DNA of 64,000 nt. Source: Rhizobium sp. G21. Its GTDB lineage: Bacteria > Pseudomonadota > Alphaproteobacteria > Rhizobiales > Rhizobiaceae. The notes under the pieces were generated by a model. The model was given only the letters and a program-made list of their open reading frames with translations, searched no databases and was not told the DNA's origin. Positions 32,026-41,580 of this stretch are shown in pieces. The position numbers were made by a program, and so were the translations under genes. The DNA lies in the NCBI RefSeq assembly GCF_014158035.1, contig NZ_JACFXW010000001.1, positions 2,489,501 through 2,553,500 on the forward strand, written 5' to 3'. Numbering within the stretch: position 1 is the stretch's first letter; each line of letters begins with the position of its first letter.

Positions 32026-33404
32026 CACGCCTTCTTGTCCGCCGGATAGGGCGTGGCGATCAGCAGAACGAGGCCGACCACGAAAAAGAGAATCAGCGAG
32101 GCCATGCCGACCCGGGCAGAACCGCTCGCCCAGATCATCAGGCTATTGAGGCCCGTCGCCATGAAGGTGGTCGCCCGACCCGACAGCGCATAGAGGCCGA
32201 AATAGCGGCCTGCTTCCTCCGCCTCGACGCTGCGCGACATATAGGAGCGTGACGACGCCTGGACGGGACCGAAGGCCAGGCCGATCAACAGGCCGAAGAG
32301 GATATAGATCCGTTCGCCCTGGGTGCTGAACAGGCCGGTCGTGTCGCCGCGATCGAGCGGGATCAGGCCGAACAGGGTGAAGTCTCGGGTGGTGGAGATA
32401 TCGCCGATCGTGGCGATGAGAAGCAGGACCAGGCAGAGAATGACGACATTCTTGGAGCCGAAGGCGCTGTCGATATGGCCGGCCGCCCAGCATCCGAAAA
32501 TCGCCACCACCGCCAGCATGATGCCGTAGAGTCCGACCTCGGTCGTTTCCCAGCCGAACATCGCCGCGCCATAGGCGCCGCCGAGGATCAGCAGGCCGTT
32601 GACCCCGTCCTGATAGATCATCCGGGCGATGAGGAAGCGCAGGAGCGGTCTGCGTTCCCCGAGCGACAGGATCGCGCTGCGCAACTCACGCAGCCCTTGC
32701 CCGACCGCGCGGCCGATCGGCACGCTCTTGCGGATATCGGGCGTGAACAGGAACATCGGCAGAATGAAGATGAGATACCAGATCGCCGAAAGCGGTCCTG
32801 TCACCCGCGCATCCTCTCCCTGAGCGGGATCGAGTCCGAAGATCGGATCGAGTCCGATGAGGGTCTTGCCGGTCTGCGGCGAGCCGGCCATGAACAGCAG
32901 CACGGCGAAGAGCGACACCAGCCCGCCGGCATAGCCGAGGCCCCAGGCGATGTTGGAAATCCTGCCGGCATTGGCGTTGTCCACCAGCCGCGGCATCATG
33001 GAATCGTTGAACACGATCGAGAATTCCGCCGCGATCGAGGCGAACACGATCAACATGCCGATAAACAGAACGGAACTGCCGGGCGCGGCCTGCCACAAAA
33101 GCAGCAGCGACAGGATCTTGACCACCGCGAAGGCGCCGATCCAGCGTTTCTTGTAGCCGCTCGCATCGGCGATCGCCCCCATCACCGGCGCGAGAAGCGC
33201 GATGATGATCGAGGAGACGACGTTGATATTGCTCCAATATTGCTGGCCCTGATCGGGATCGGCGACCATGCGGGACACGAAATAGGGGCTGAAGATGAAT
33301 GTGATGACCACCGTGAAGAACGGCTGCGCCGCCCAGTCGAACATCATCCATCCGAATATTGCCCGTCGGCTCGGCTTTGCCGGCGTCGCTTCCGCAGTCG
33401 TCAT
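32025..33404 (-). CDS. MFS transporter, UMF1/Atg22-like family
   Basis: A 459-residue protein with about 12 transmembrane segments. FGWMMFDWAAQPFFTVVITF near the start and GAIADASGYKKRWI after the second helix are typical of the UMF1 (vacuole effluxer Atg22-like) branch of the major facilitator superfamily. Related fungal proteins export amino acids; bacterial substrates are unknown. The ATG at 33404 is followed at once by family sequence; the open frame extends far upstream but over pdxY on the other strand. It is divergent from pdxY. Confidence 0.85.
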   Translation of the reverse strand: MTTAEATPAKPSRRAIFGWMMFDWAAQPFFTVVITFIFSPYFVSRMVADPDQGQQYWSNINVVSSIIIALLAPVMGAIADASGYKKRWIGAFAVVKILSLLLLWQAAPGSSVLFIGMLIVFASIAAEFSIVFNDSMMPRLVDNANAGRISNIAWGLGYAGGLVSLFAVLLFMAGSPQTGKTLIGLDPIFGLDPAQGEDARVTGPLSAIWYLIFILPMFLFTPDIRKSVPIGRAVGQGLRELRSAILSLGERRPLLRFLIARMIYQDGVNGLLILGGAYGAAMFGWETTEVGLYGIMLAVVAIFGCWAAGHIDSAFGSKNVVILCLVLLLIATIGDISTTRDFTLFGLIPLDRGDTTGLFSTQGERIYILFGLLIGLAFGPVQASSRSYMSRSVEAEEAGRYFGLYALSGRATTFMATGLNSLMIWASGSARVGMASLILFFVVGLVLLIATPYPADKKA

Positions 33405-33551
33405 GACAATCCCGTCGTATTTCACATGCGGTTTCACCGTCGCATGGCCTTGAACCGCGTTCAAGGCGGGCTTTGCCGCCGGCGGGTTCATAATAGGTTG
33501 ACAATTTCTTGCACTGCGGCAATCAAGGCGTGGAATAGACGGGGTAGAACT

Positions 33552-34427
33552 ATGGGCAATGACGCGCCGGCGGAAATCGTCGCCATTTCCAGCCAGGTCG
33601 TCCGCGGATCGGTCGGCAATCGCGCCGTCGTCTTCAGCCTGGAGGCGATGGGGCATCCTGTCCTCTCCCTGCCGACGGTGATCCTTCCCTGGCATCCCGG
33701 GCATGGGAATTCGACCCGCCTTGCGCTGCCCGATGAGGGGTTTTCGGCCATACTCGACGATCTCGCCGCTTCTCCGGGCGCGGGCGGGGTCCGCGCGGTC
33801 ATCACGGGTTATTTCGCCAGCTCGGGCCAGGCGGAGGCGGCGGCGCGATTCATCGGCCAACTCAAGGCGCGCGCGCCCGATCTCGTCTACCTCTGCGACC
33901 CGGTTCTCGGCGATGAAGGCGGGCTGTATGTGGCCGAGGACATAGCATCGGTCATTCGCGATCAGCTAATTCCGCTCGCCGACATCGCCACGCCCAATCG
34001 TTTCGAACTCGGTTGGCTGGCTGGCGCGCCGCTCGACAGCAACGCCCAGGCGCTCGACGCCGCGATTGCGCTCGGCCCTCGCCGGGTGCTGGTAACGTCG
34101 GCCGTGGCGATGATGGCGGGCGGCACCGGAAATCTCCTGCTCACAGATCGCCACGCGCTGCTTGCCGAGCACCGGCTGGTCAACGACGCGCCCAAGGGTC
34201 TTGGCGATCTCACGGCGGCGCTTTTCCTGTCCCGCCTGCTGAAGGGCGGCAGCGATGAGCGCGCCCTGCAGATGGCGACGGCGTCGGTGTTCGAAATCCT
34301 GGCGCGGGCGGTCAAGCGGGGTTCGGATGAATTGATGCTGGCCGAGGATCATCACAGTTTTTCGACGCCGATGGCGATGGTGCAGATGCGTCATCTTCTG
34401 CATCCCTCGCGCAACCGCACCTCATGA
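33552..34427 (+). CDS. pdxY: Pyridoxal kinase
   Basis: 291 residues. It phosphorylates pyridoxal to PLP in vitamin B6 salvage. VVRGSVGNRA near the start, DPVLGDEGGLYV, the TPNRFELGWLAG segment and KGLGDLTAALFL (with the catalytic aspartate) fit the PdxY/PdxK ribokinase-like family. The ATG at 33552 is used; the carbonic anhydrase start overlaps its stop by 4 bases. Confidence 0.92.
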   Translation: MGNDAPAEIVAISSQVVRGSVGNRAVVFSLEAMGHPVLSLPTVILPWHPGHGNSTRLALPDEGFSAILDDLAASPGAGGVRAVITGYFASSGQAEAAARFIGQLKARAPDLVYLCDPVLGDEGGLYVAEDIASVIRDQLIPLADIATPNRFELGWLAGAPLDSNAQALDAAIALGPRRVLVTSAVAMMAGGTGNLLLTDRHALLAEHRLVNDAPKGLGDLTAALFLSRLLKGGSDERALQMATASVFEILARAVKRGSDELMLAEDHHSFSTPMAMVQMRHLLHPSRNRTS

Positions 34428-35122
34428 AAGGAATGGATGTGACCGGATTTCCTTCGCAACTGCTGGAGGGCTACAACGCCTTCATGAACGGCCGTTACTC
34501 CAGCGAATCGGACCGCTATCGCAAGCTGGCGGAAAAGGGTCAGACGCCGACGACCATGGTGATCGCCTGTTGCGATTCCCGCGCCGCGCCCGAAACGATC
34601 TTCGATTCCGGACCCGGCGAACTGTTCGTGGTGCGCAATGTCGCCAATCTCGTGCCGCCCTATGCGCCGGATGAGAATTATCACGGCACCTCGGCGGCGC
34701 TGGAGTTCGCCGTGCAATCGCTCAAGATCCGCGACATCGTGGTGATGGGGCATGGCCGCTGTGGCGGCATCCACGCCGCGTTGAATTATGGCGGCGAGCC
34801 GCTGTCCCCCGGCGATTTCATCGGCAAGTGGATGAATTTGCTGCGTCCGACTGCGGAAGAGGTGCAGCACTACACATTCATGACGCCTACGGAACGCCAG
34901 CGGACGCTCGAGCGGGTGTCGATCCGCAACTCCATCGCCAATCTCAGGACGTTTCCCTGCGTCTCCATCCTGGAGAGCAAGCAGAAGCTTCGCCTGCATG
35001 GCGCCTGGTTCGATATTTCCACGGGCGAATTATGGGTGATGAATCAGGAGACCGGCGATTTCATCCGGCCCGATCTCGAAGCGATCGAGAAGAAAGACGA
35101 CGAGCAGCCTGTCTCGTCCTGA
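34424..35122 (+). CDS. Beta-class carbonic anhydrase
   Basis: 232 residues. It interconverts CO2 and bicarbonate. Zinc-binding residues are visible: C50 with the D51-R53 dyad in ACCDSRAAPE, and H110 and C113 in MGHGRCGG. The RNVANLVPPY motif is also present. The ATG at 34424 overlaps the pdxY stop (ATGA); another ATG at 34433 is close behind. Beta carbonic anhydrases supply bicarbonate to carboxylases. Confidence 0.93.
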   Translation: MKGMDVTGFPSQLLEGYNAFMNGRYSSESDRYRKLAEKGQTPTTMVIACCDSRAAPETIFDSGPGELFVVRNVANLVPPYAPDENYHGTSAALEFAVQSLKIRDIVVMGHGRCGGIHAALNYGGEPLSPGDFIGKWMNLLRPTAEEVQHYTFMTPTERQRTLERVSIRNSIANLRTFPCVSILESKQKLRLHGAWFDISTGELWVMNQETGDFIRPDLEAIEKKDDEQPVSS

Positions 35123-35130
35123 GCTCCAGA

Positions 35131-35158
35131 CAGGGCGATACGATTGCGCGTCGCCCTG
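35131..35158. terminator. Hairpin between convergent carbonic anhydrase and mltB genes
   Basis: A perfect 8-bp inverted repeat (CAGGGCGA with TCGCCCTG) with a 12-base loop. It sits between two gene ends, but no T-run follows on either strand, so it may only protect RNA ends. Confidence 0.4.
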
Positions 35159-35174
35159 CCGGATCGGCAAACTA

Positions 35175-35996
35175 TTATTGACCGTCGATCTGCGCGCCCA
35201 TGATGGCGATCGCCTGCTGGTAGACGCTTGCTGCGTTCCAGCCCTTGATGGCGGCGAAATTGGGTTCTCCCGGCTGATAGCCTGCGCCGGCGCGCCAGCC
35301 GTGCCCGCGCAGGAAATTGGCGGTCGACGCCAGAGCGTCGGCGCGCGAGCCGACGAGATTGATATGGCCGTCGCCATCGCCGTCGACGCCGTAGGTCACG
35401 ACATTCTTGGGCAGGAACTGCGTCTGGCCGATCTCGCCGTGAGCGGCGCCGCGCGCATTGACGGGGAGATCGCCGCGTTCCACGAGCTTGAGCGCCGCAT
35501 AGAGCTGGTCGGTGAAATAGTCGGACCGACGGCAATCGAAGGCGAGAGTCGAAACCGCTGATAATGTGTGCTCATTGCCGAGATAGGAGCCGAAGCCCGT
35601 CTCCATGCCCCAGATGGCGATCAGCGGGCCCGCAGGCACGCCGTAGCGGGCTTCGAGCGAGTTGAACAGGGCGGCGTTGGCCGAGCGCATCTTCTTGCCG
35701 CGAGAGACGATGGTGGTCGCGCCGCGCTTGCGCATGAATTCGTCCAGGCTCAGCTTGAAGCTCTTCTGGCCGCGATCGGCGCGGATAGTGGCGCGGCTGT
35801 AGGACACCGACGAGAACACTTTGTCGAGCGTGCGGGCGCTGACGCCGCGGCCTGCTGCTTCCGTCTTGAAGTTGTCCACCCAGGCGTCGAAGCCCTTGGA
35901 CGTGTTGCCGCAAGCGGCTGCGTAAGCCGCCGGGGCGGTCAGAAGAAATGCCGCGACAGCCATGCCTGCGGCCAATTGCTTGGAAATCGAAATCAT
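35175..35996 (-). CDS. Lytic murein transglycosylase, MltB-like
   Basis: 273 residues. A signal peptide (residues about 1-27, ending AAYAAA) is followed by the SLT-like domain: GPLIAIWGMETGFGSYLG holds the catalytic glutamate, and GQTQFLPKNVV and DGDGDGHINL follow. These enzymes cleave the glycan strands of peptidoglycan, forming 1,6-anhydro ends. There is no lipobox, so it is probably periplasmic. GGTGAGG precedes the ATG at 35996, which I prefer to a longer frame start. Confidence 0.9.
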   Translation of the reverse strand: MISISKQLAAGMAVAAFLLTAPAAYAAACGNTSKGFDAWVDNFKTEAAGRGVSARTLDKVFSSVSYSRATIRADRGQKSFKLSLDEFMRKRGATTIVSRGKKMRSANAALFNSLEARYGVPAGPLIAIWGMETGFGSYLGNEHTLSAVSTLAFDCRRSDYFTDQLYAALKLVERGDLPVNARGAAHGEIGQTQFLPKNVVTYGVDGDGDGHINLVGSRADALASTANFLRGHGWRAGAGYQPGEPNFAAIKGWNAASVYQQAIAIMGAQIDGQ

Positions 35997-36076
35997 CAGC
36001 GCCTCACCCAGCGGAACGGCGCGAAAGGCGCCGATTCGGTCTAATTTAGTTACAAGTCTCACGGCTCGGTCATCAA

Positions 36077-36113
36077 GAAAAAACCCCGCGAGAATGACGT
36101 TTCCCGCAGGGTC
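36077..36113 (-). terminator. Rho-independent terminator after asd
   Basis: An 8-bp stem with one G-T pair and a run of six T on the minus strand, 40 bases beyond the asd stop. Confidence 0.8.
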
Positions 36114-36152
36114 TCGACGCTTATTCCGGGTCACATATTCGTGAGACTTTGC

Positions 36153-37175
36153 TTAAGCCGCCTTTATCAAGCCACGGTTAATAAGAAGTTCCGCAATTTG
36201 TACGGCGTTGAGCGCGGCGCCCTTGCGCAGATTGTCGGACACGACCCACATGTTCAGGCCGTTTTCGACGGTGGCGTCTTCGCGGATGCGCGAAATATAG
36301 GTCGCATCTTCGCCGGCGCATTCGTAAGGCGTCACATAGCCGCCGTTTTCATGCTTGTCGATGACGAGGCAGCCCGGGGCTTCGCGCAGGATATCGCGCG
36401 CTTCGTCGGCGGTGATCTCGTTCTCGAACTCGATGTTGACCGATTCCGAATGTCCGATGAACACCGGCACGCGCACGGCGGTGCAGGTGACCTTGATGGC
36501 CGGGTCGAGCATCTTCTTGGTCTCGGCCAGCACCTTCCATTCTTCCTTGGTGTAGCCGTCTTCCATGAAGACGTCGATATGGGGAATGACGTTGAAGGCG
36601 ATGCGCTTGGTGAACTTCTTGTTCTCGATCGGATCCGCGACAAAGACGGCGCGGGTCTGGTTGAACAGCTCGTCCATACCGTCCTTGCCGGCGCCGGAGA
36701 CCGACTGGTAGGTCGAGACGACGACGCGCTTGATCTTGGCGCGATCATGCAGGGGCTTCAGCGCCACCACCAGCTGGGCGGTCGAGCAATTGGGGTTGGC
36801 GATGATGTTCTTCTTGCGGAAGCCGGCGATCGCGTCAGGGTTCACTTCCGGAACGATCAGGGGCACTTCTGAATCGTAGCGCCAGGCCGAGGAATTGTCG
36901 ATCACCACGCAGCCCTGCTGGCCGATCTTCGGGGACCACTTCTTGGACACGTCGCCGCCGGCCGACATCAGGCAGATATCGGTGCCCGAGAAATCGTAAT
37001 TTTCGAGGTTCTTCACCACCAGCGTCTTGTCGCCGAAGGAGACTTCTGTGCCGAGCGAGCGGCTCGAGGCCAGCGCCACGACTTCATCGGCGGGAAAATT
37101 GCGTTCTGCGAGAATGTTGAGCATTTCGCGACCGACATTGCCGGTGGCGCCTGCGACTGCGACTTTGAAACCCAT
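36153..37175 (-). CDS. asd: Aspartate-semialdehyde dehydrogenase
   Basis: A 340-residue Asd that reduces aspartyl phosphate to aspartate semialdehyde, the branch point to lysine/diaminopimelate, threonine and methionine. The N-terminal VAVAGATGNVGREML binds NADP; the catalytic cysteine is in NPNCSTAQLV, and YQSVSGAGKDGMDEL follows. It is normally essential for cell wall synthesis. A 487-base leader region upstream holds a small ORF and an internal hairpin (described separately), so expression may be controlled in the leader. Confidence 0.96.
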   Translation of the reverse strand: MGFKVAVAGATGNVGREMLNILAERNFPADEVVALASSRSLGTEVSFGDKTLVVKNLENYDFSGTDICLMSAGGDVSKKWSPKIGQQGCVVIDNSSAWRYDSEVPLIVPEVNPDAIAGFRKKNIIANPNCSTAQLVVALKPLHDRAKIKRVVVSTYQSVSGAGKDGMDELFNQTRAVFVADPIENKKFTKRIAFNVIPHIDVFMEDGYTKEEWKVLAETKKMLDPAIKVTCTAVRVPVFIGHSESVNIEFENEITADEARDILREAPGCLVIDKHENGGYVTPYECAGEDATYISRIREDATVENGLNMWVVSDNLRKGAALNAVQIAELLINRGLIKAA

Positions 37176-37293
37176 AATGATCGTCTCTTTCTTTTCTCTC
37201 CGCCGGTTGCTGGATCGGAACCGGACCGCAAGACATCGCGTCGGGTTCCCGCTCCCGGCCTAAAGCCGGGGAGAGAGCGGCGGGCCAGGAACG

Positions 37294-37416
37294 TCAGACG
37301 GTTTTCGTCTTCGTTTTGGTGGCCCTGGTTTTGCAAACAGGAGAAAAAAGCGACCGTCCGCCGGATCGTTGATCCGGACGGCGCATCAGGAGCGAGGCTC
37401 GAGCATGGCCAGACAT
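37294..37416 (-). CDS. Candidate leader ORF upstream of asd
   Basis: A 40-codon ORF starting at 37416, with aaggga about nine bases before the ATG, ends 118 bases before the asd start. Its last residues, KTRATKTKTKTV, alternate lysine and threonine codons, both end products of the pathway fed by Asd. A hairpin with a T-run lies inside it. That order differs from classical attenuators, where the terminator follows the peptide. It may be a regulatory leader or chance; I recognise no family. Confidence 0.35.
   Translation of the reverse strand: MSGHARASLLMRRPDQRSGGRSLFSPVCKTRATKTKTKTV
37344..37382 (-). terminator. Hairpin with T-run in the asd leader
   Basis: On the minus strand CCGTCCGGATC pairs with GATCCGG(CGG)ACGG, and a run of six T follows within four bases. 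It looks like an intrinsic terminator about 170 bases before asd, on the same strand, with no gene recognised before it apart from the candidate leader ORF. Confidence 0.55.
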
Positions 37417-37662
37417 GGGCGGTTCCCTTTCGGCGCTCACCTCTAGCGGCTTTTGGCCCGGAGTCAAGCCGCGATGTCGGGACGAATGCGCCTACTGCGG
37501 GGTGGATGCGCTTTTTGCGATGCACCTAATACGTTCGTCATAATCCCAAAGCCCATCTGCCCGCTCGCGCCACATCGTGACATCATTCAGGATATGCCGG
37601 CAGTCCATGAAGGCCTTAGAGGAAAGGCGCTGTCCGGCATGTTTTGACTGGGGGATCTCAAC

Positions 37663-39543
37663 ATGGCGGATATTGCAGCCACACACAGCCGCGGCCGGCC
37701 GATGTCGCGAGAAGAGAAGAAGGTGATCTTCGCCTCCTCTCTCGGCACCGTCTTCGAATGGTACGACTTCTATCTCTACGGCTCGCTGGGAGCCTATATC
37801 GGCGTCGCCTTCTTCAATTCCTACCCTGAAGCGACGCGCAACATCTTCGTCCTGCTCGCTTTTGCGGCTGGCTTTCTCGTGCGTCCGTTCGGCGCGCTGG
37901 TGTTCGGACGGTTGGGCGACATCGTCGGCCGCAAATACACCTTCCTCGTCACAATCCTGATCATGGGCGTATCCACGTTCGTGGTCGGTCTTCTGCCCGG
38001 TTCGGCGCAGATCGGCATCGCCGCGCCCATCATTCTCATCATTCTGCGACTGCTGCAGGGCCTCGCGCTCGGCGGCGAATATGGCGGCGCCGCGACCTAT
38101 GTCGCCGAACACGCGCCCGATGATCGCCGCGGCTTCTACACATCCTGGATCCAGACAACAGCAACGCTCGGCCTGTTCCTGTCGCTGCTGGTGATCCTGG
38201 GCGTGCAGACCTTGCTCGGACGCGACGCATTCGCCGAATGGGGCTGGCGCATTCCCTTCCTGATCTCCGTGGCCCTGCTCGGCGTGTCGGTCTGGATCCG
38301 CATGCAGATGAACGAATCTCCCGCCTTCAAGAAGATGAAAGAAGAGGGAAAGACTTCGAAAGCGCCGATCTCGGAAGCTTTCGGCCAGTGGAAGAACGCC
38401 AAGATCGCCGTTCTCGCTCTGTTCGGAGCGGTCGCAGGTCAGGCCGTCGTCTGGTATTCGGGACAGTTCTACGCGCTGTTCTTCCTGCAGAACGTGCTGA
38501 AGATCGACCTGCAGGACGCCAATGTCATGGTGGCGATCTCGCTCGCCATCGGCACGCTGTTCTTCGTGGTGTTCGGCTGGCTGTCCGACAAGATCGGCCG
38601 CAAGCCGGTGATCATGCTGGGCCTGGCGCTGGCCGCGCTCACCTATTTCCCGCTGTTCAAGGCGTTGACCTGGGCCGGCAATCCCGCCCTCGCCCAGGCG
38701 CAGGCCGAGATTCGCGCCACGGTGACGGCAGATCCGGCGGATTGCAATTTCCAGTTCAACCCGACCGGCACGGCCAAATTCACCACGTCCTGCGACATCG
38801 CCACCGCCTTCCTGACCAAGAACTCGATCCCCTACGACATCGTGGCCGCTCCCGCCGGGACCGCCGCGACCGTCAAAATCAAGAACGAGACGGTGCAGAG
38901 CTATGACGCCGCCAAGGCCGGCGATCAGGCCAAGGGGCTCGACGCAAGCTTCCAGAAGGCGGCCTTCTTCGCCCTCAAGGACGCTGGTTATCCGTTGGCC
39001 CGCGGCGCCGCTTTCGTGCCGGAAACCAAGATCGCCGGTTTCGTGGCGGCCAATCCGGAACTCAACATGGACGAAGCGGCCATCCGCGCGCTGACCCCCG
39101 AGACCATGTCGGCAGCCAAGATCATCCGCGAGAAATACGCCACCGCCAAGGAGATGGAAGGCGTCGCCGAGATGCCCGTCTACAAAGTGCCGGCGGGCGG
39201 CGAGTTCAAGATCGTCGCCAATCCGGACCAGGTGAATTGGCTGCAGTGCATCGCCATCCTGACCGTTCTGGTGATCTATGTGACCATGGTCTACGGCCCG
39301 ATCGCCGCCATGCTGGTCGAAATGTTCCCGACCCGTATCCGTTACACCGGCATGTCGCTGCCCTATCATATCGGCAACGGCTGGTTCGGCGGCCTGCTCC
39401 CGGCCATCGTCTTCGCGATGTCGGCGGCCAAGGGCGATATCTATTATGGCCTGTGGTACCCGATCGTGATCGCGGTGATGAGCCTGATCATCGGCATGAT
39501 CTTCCTCAAGGAAACCAGGCACAACGACGTGCACGCTCTTTGA
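37663..39543 (+). CDS. MHS-family MFS transporter with a large extracytoplasmic insertion
   Basis: 626 residues, against 430-500 for most metabolite:H+ symporters. The family start FASSLGTVFEWYDFYLYG, LGDIVGRKYTF and LQGLALGGEYGGAATYVAEH are clear. Residues about 340-525 form a polar insertion with two cysteines (361 and 377) in the second half of the protein, before the last transmembrane helices resume at AILTVLVIYVTMVYGPIAAM. The substrate is probably a small organic acid or osmolyte, but the sequence does not say which. GGGGGA precedes the ATG at 37663, and a terminator follows. Confidence 0.88.
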   Translation: MADIAATHSRGRPMSREEKKVIFASSLGTVFEWYDFYLYGSLGAYIGVAFFNSYPEATRNIFVLLAFAAGFLVRPFGALVFGRLGDIVGRKYTFLVTILIMGVSTFVVGLLPGSAQIGIAAPIILIILRLLQGLALGGEYGGAATYVAEHAPDDRRGFYTSWIQTTATLGLFLSLLVILGVQTLLGRDAFAEWGWRIPFLISVALLGVSVWIRMQMNESPAFKKMKEEGKTSKAPISEAFGQWKNAKIAVLALFGAVAGQAVVWYSGQFYALFFLQNVLKIDLQDANVMVAISLAIGTLFFVVFGWLSDKIGRKPVIMLGLALAALTYFPLFKALTWAGNPALAQAQAEIRATVTADPADCNFQFNPTGTAKFTTSCDIATAFLTKNSIPYDIVAAPAGTAATVKIKNETVQSYDAAKAGDQAKGLDASFQKAAFFALKDAGYPLARGAAFVPETKIAGFVAANPELNMDEAAIRALTPETMSAAKIIREKYATAKEMEGVAEMPVYKVPAGGEFKIVANPDQVNWLQCIAILTVLVIYVTMVYGPIAAMLVEMFPTRIRYTGMSLPYHIGNGWFGGLLPAIVFAMSAAKGDIYYGLWYPIVIAVMSLIIGMIFLKETRHNDVHAL

Positions 39544-39567
39544 AGCGTCTCAAAAGGTCAAACGACA

Positions 39568-39602
39568 GGGGCCCGGCAGAACTTGCCGGGCCCCATTCTT
39601 TT
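39568..39602 (+). terminator. Rho-independent terminator after the MHS transporter
   Basis: A perfect 11-bp stem (39568-39578 with 39584-39594) with a 5-base loop, followed by ATTCTTTT. Confidence 0.85.
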
Positions 39603-39628
39603 GCATTGCGCCGCGTTGAAGACCGGCT

Positions 39629-40333
39629 TCAACGCCGTCGCCGGTCGGGCCACCAGCCGCGTGCATGGAAAATGCAAGCAATGGCGAAAGCGAACCAGGC
39701 GCCGAGCAGGAAGCCCGCCGTCGCATCCGAGGGATAATGCGCGCCGACGAACACCCGCGTCGAAGCGAGCACGACGCCCAGGGCGGTCCAGATCAGCCAG
39801 TAGCGGGGATAGAGAATGGCGAGGGCGGTGAAGAAAGCGCCGGCCGTGGTTCCGTGGCCGGAGGGAAAACCCTGATAGAAGAACTGCATCTCGAACGGCC
39901 GAAACGCGAAAGCGCCGGCTTCCGAGAACAGCGCGGGCCTGGCGCGGCCGATGGCGTTCTTGAGGAGCATGGCGCCAAGGCCGGAGACGGCGACGCTGGC
40001 GAAGACGAAAGCTGCCGCCCCGATGAGGCGGCGGGTGAAATCCCTGACCGCCCCGCCACCCATGTCGCGATAGCTGACATAAATGGTGACGATCAAGGCG
40101 GCGCTGGACCATAAGATCCAGCCGGATTTGACGTAATCGGTCATCAGCCGGCTGGGATGGCTGAGCCAGACCGGCCAGCGGCCCATCTGGCCGCCAGCCC
40201 AGGCGTCGAACTGCAATCCCATGATGACGGAAACCGCGACGATGAGCGGTAGGGCGAAATAGGGCCTCAACAGCCCCGTCGCCCTGAGTTCCGCCAGCGA
40301 AAAGCCTATCCGGGGCGTCGTCGTCATGGTCAT
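39629..40333 (-). CDS. PAP2-family phosphatase, membrane protein
   Basis: 234 residues with about six transmembrane segments. The three phosphatase motifs are present: KNAIGRARP, then FPSGHGTTA, then STRVFVGAHYPSDATAG with the catalytic histidine. Members dephosphorylate lipid phosphates such as phosphatidate, phosphatidylglycerol phosphate or undecaprenyl pyrophosphate, or LPS; the substrate here is not determined. Two in-frame ATGs (40333, 40327) could both serve as start. It lies downstream of leuB on the same strand. Confidence 0.88.
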   Translation of the reverse strand: MTMTTTPRIGFSLAELRATGLLRPYFALPLIVAVSVIMGLQFDAWAGGQMGRWPVWLSHPSRLMTDYVKSGWILWSSAALIVTIYVSYRDMGGGAVRDFTRRLIGAAAFVFASVAVSGLGAMLLKNAIGRARPALFSEAGAFAFRPFEMQFFYQGFPSGHGTTAGAFFTALAILYPRYWLIWTALGVVLASTRVFVGAHYPSDATAGFLLGAWFAFAIACIFHARGWWPDRRRR

Positions 40334-40357
40334 GCAGCGCTCAATTCCCTCATGGCG

Positions 40358-41470
40358 TCACGCCGCGAGGGTGAGATACTCCTCGAGGATCGCGTCGCCC
40401 ATTTCCACGGTGCCGACTTTCTTGCAGCCCTCGGCCATGATGTCGCCGGTGCGGATGCCCTTCTCCAGCACATTGGCGATGGCCTTTTCGAGCGCATCGG
40501 CTTCCTTGATCATAGAGAAGGAATATCTCAGGCACATGGCGAAGGAAGCGATCATGGCGATCGGATTGGCGATGCCCTGGCCGGCGATATCCGGCGCCGA
40601 GCCGTGCACGGGCTCATACATGGCCTTGCGCTTGCCGGTCTTCGGATCCGGCGCGCCGAGCGAGGCCGACGGCAGCATGCCGAGCGAACCCGTGAGCATC
40701 GAGGCGATATCCGACAGCATGTCGCCGAACAGGTTGTCGGTGACGATGACGTCGAACTGCTTCGGCCAGCGGACGAGCTGCATGCCGCCGGCGTCGGCCA
40801 GCATATGCTCGAGCGTCACGTCGGAATACTTCGCCTTGTGGGTCGCCGTCACCACCTCGTTCCAGAGCACGCCCGACTTCATGACGTTGCGCTTTTCCAT
40901 CGAGCAGACCTTGTTGCCGCGTGTGCGGGCGAGCTCGAAGGCGACCGAGGAAATGCGTTCGATTTCGAACGTGTCATAGACCTGCGTGTCGATGCCGCGC
41001 TTCTGGCCGTTGCCGAGATCGATGATTTCCTTGGGGCTGCCGAAATAGACGCCGCCGGTCAGTTCGCGGACGATCAGGATGTCGAGACCTTCGACGATTT
41101 TGGGCTTCAGCGAGGAGGCGTTGGCGAGCGCCGGATAGCAGATCGCCGGACGGAGATTGGCGAAAAGCGCGAGATCCTTGCGGAGGCGCAGAAGGCCGGC
41201 TTCCGGGCGGACGTCATAGGGAACGGAATCCCATTTGGGGCCGCCGACCGCGCCGAACAACACGGCGTCGGCAGCCTGCGCCTTTTCCATATCTTCTTCG
41301 GAGATCGCCGCGCCATGGGCGTCATAGGCCGATCCGCCGACCAGGCCTTCGTCGGTGACGAAACCGGCGTCGAACTTCTCGTTCATCGCCGTGATGAACT
41401 TGCGGACTTCCGCCATGGTTTCCTGGCCGATGCCATCGCCGGGGAGAAGGAAAAGCTTGCGTTCGGACAT
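40358..41470 (-). CDS. leuB: 3-isopropylmalate dehydrogenase
   Basis: A 370-residue LeuB that oxidises and decarboxylates 3-isopropylmalate in leucine synthesis. [29 protein letters not shown] and the metal/substrate aspartates in [12 protein letters not shown] are present, as is [12 protein letters not shown] near the NAD site. I chose the ATG at 41470 ([13 protein letters not shown]). It is divergent from the MarR-GNAT gene, with an operator-like palindrome between them. Confidence 0.96.
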   Translation of the reverse strand: MSERKLFLLPGDGIGQETMAEVRKFITAMNEKFDAGFVTDEGLVGGSAYDAHGAAISEEDMEKAQAADAVLFGAVGGPKWDSVPYDVRPEAGLLRLRKDLALFANLRPAICYPALANASSLKPKIVEGLDILIVRELTGGVYFGSPKEIIDLGNGQKRGIDTQVYDTFEIERISSVAFELARTRGNKVCSMEKRNVMKSGVLWNEVVTATHKAKYSDVTLEHMLADAGGMQLVRWPKQFDVIVTDNLFGDMLSDIASMLTGSLGMLPSASLGAPDPKTGKRKAMYEPVHGSAPDIAGQGIANPIAMIASFAMCLRYSFSMIKEADALEKAIANVLEKGIRTGDIMAEGCKKVGTVEMGDAILEEYLTLAA

Positions 41471-41580
41471 GTGCCGCCACTTTCGGTTCGGAGGTTGAAG
41501 ACTGCGGCCTCCATATCCCTGCATTTGCGGCATTTCAAGCCGTCGGGACGCTCTTGCGGTTCGGCTCTCGCCGTCATATC

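Noticed and set aside
30318..32252. A 644-residue frame over purH
   Set aside because: Different frame of purH; the real PurH is intact and well conserved.
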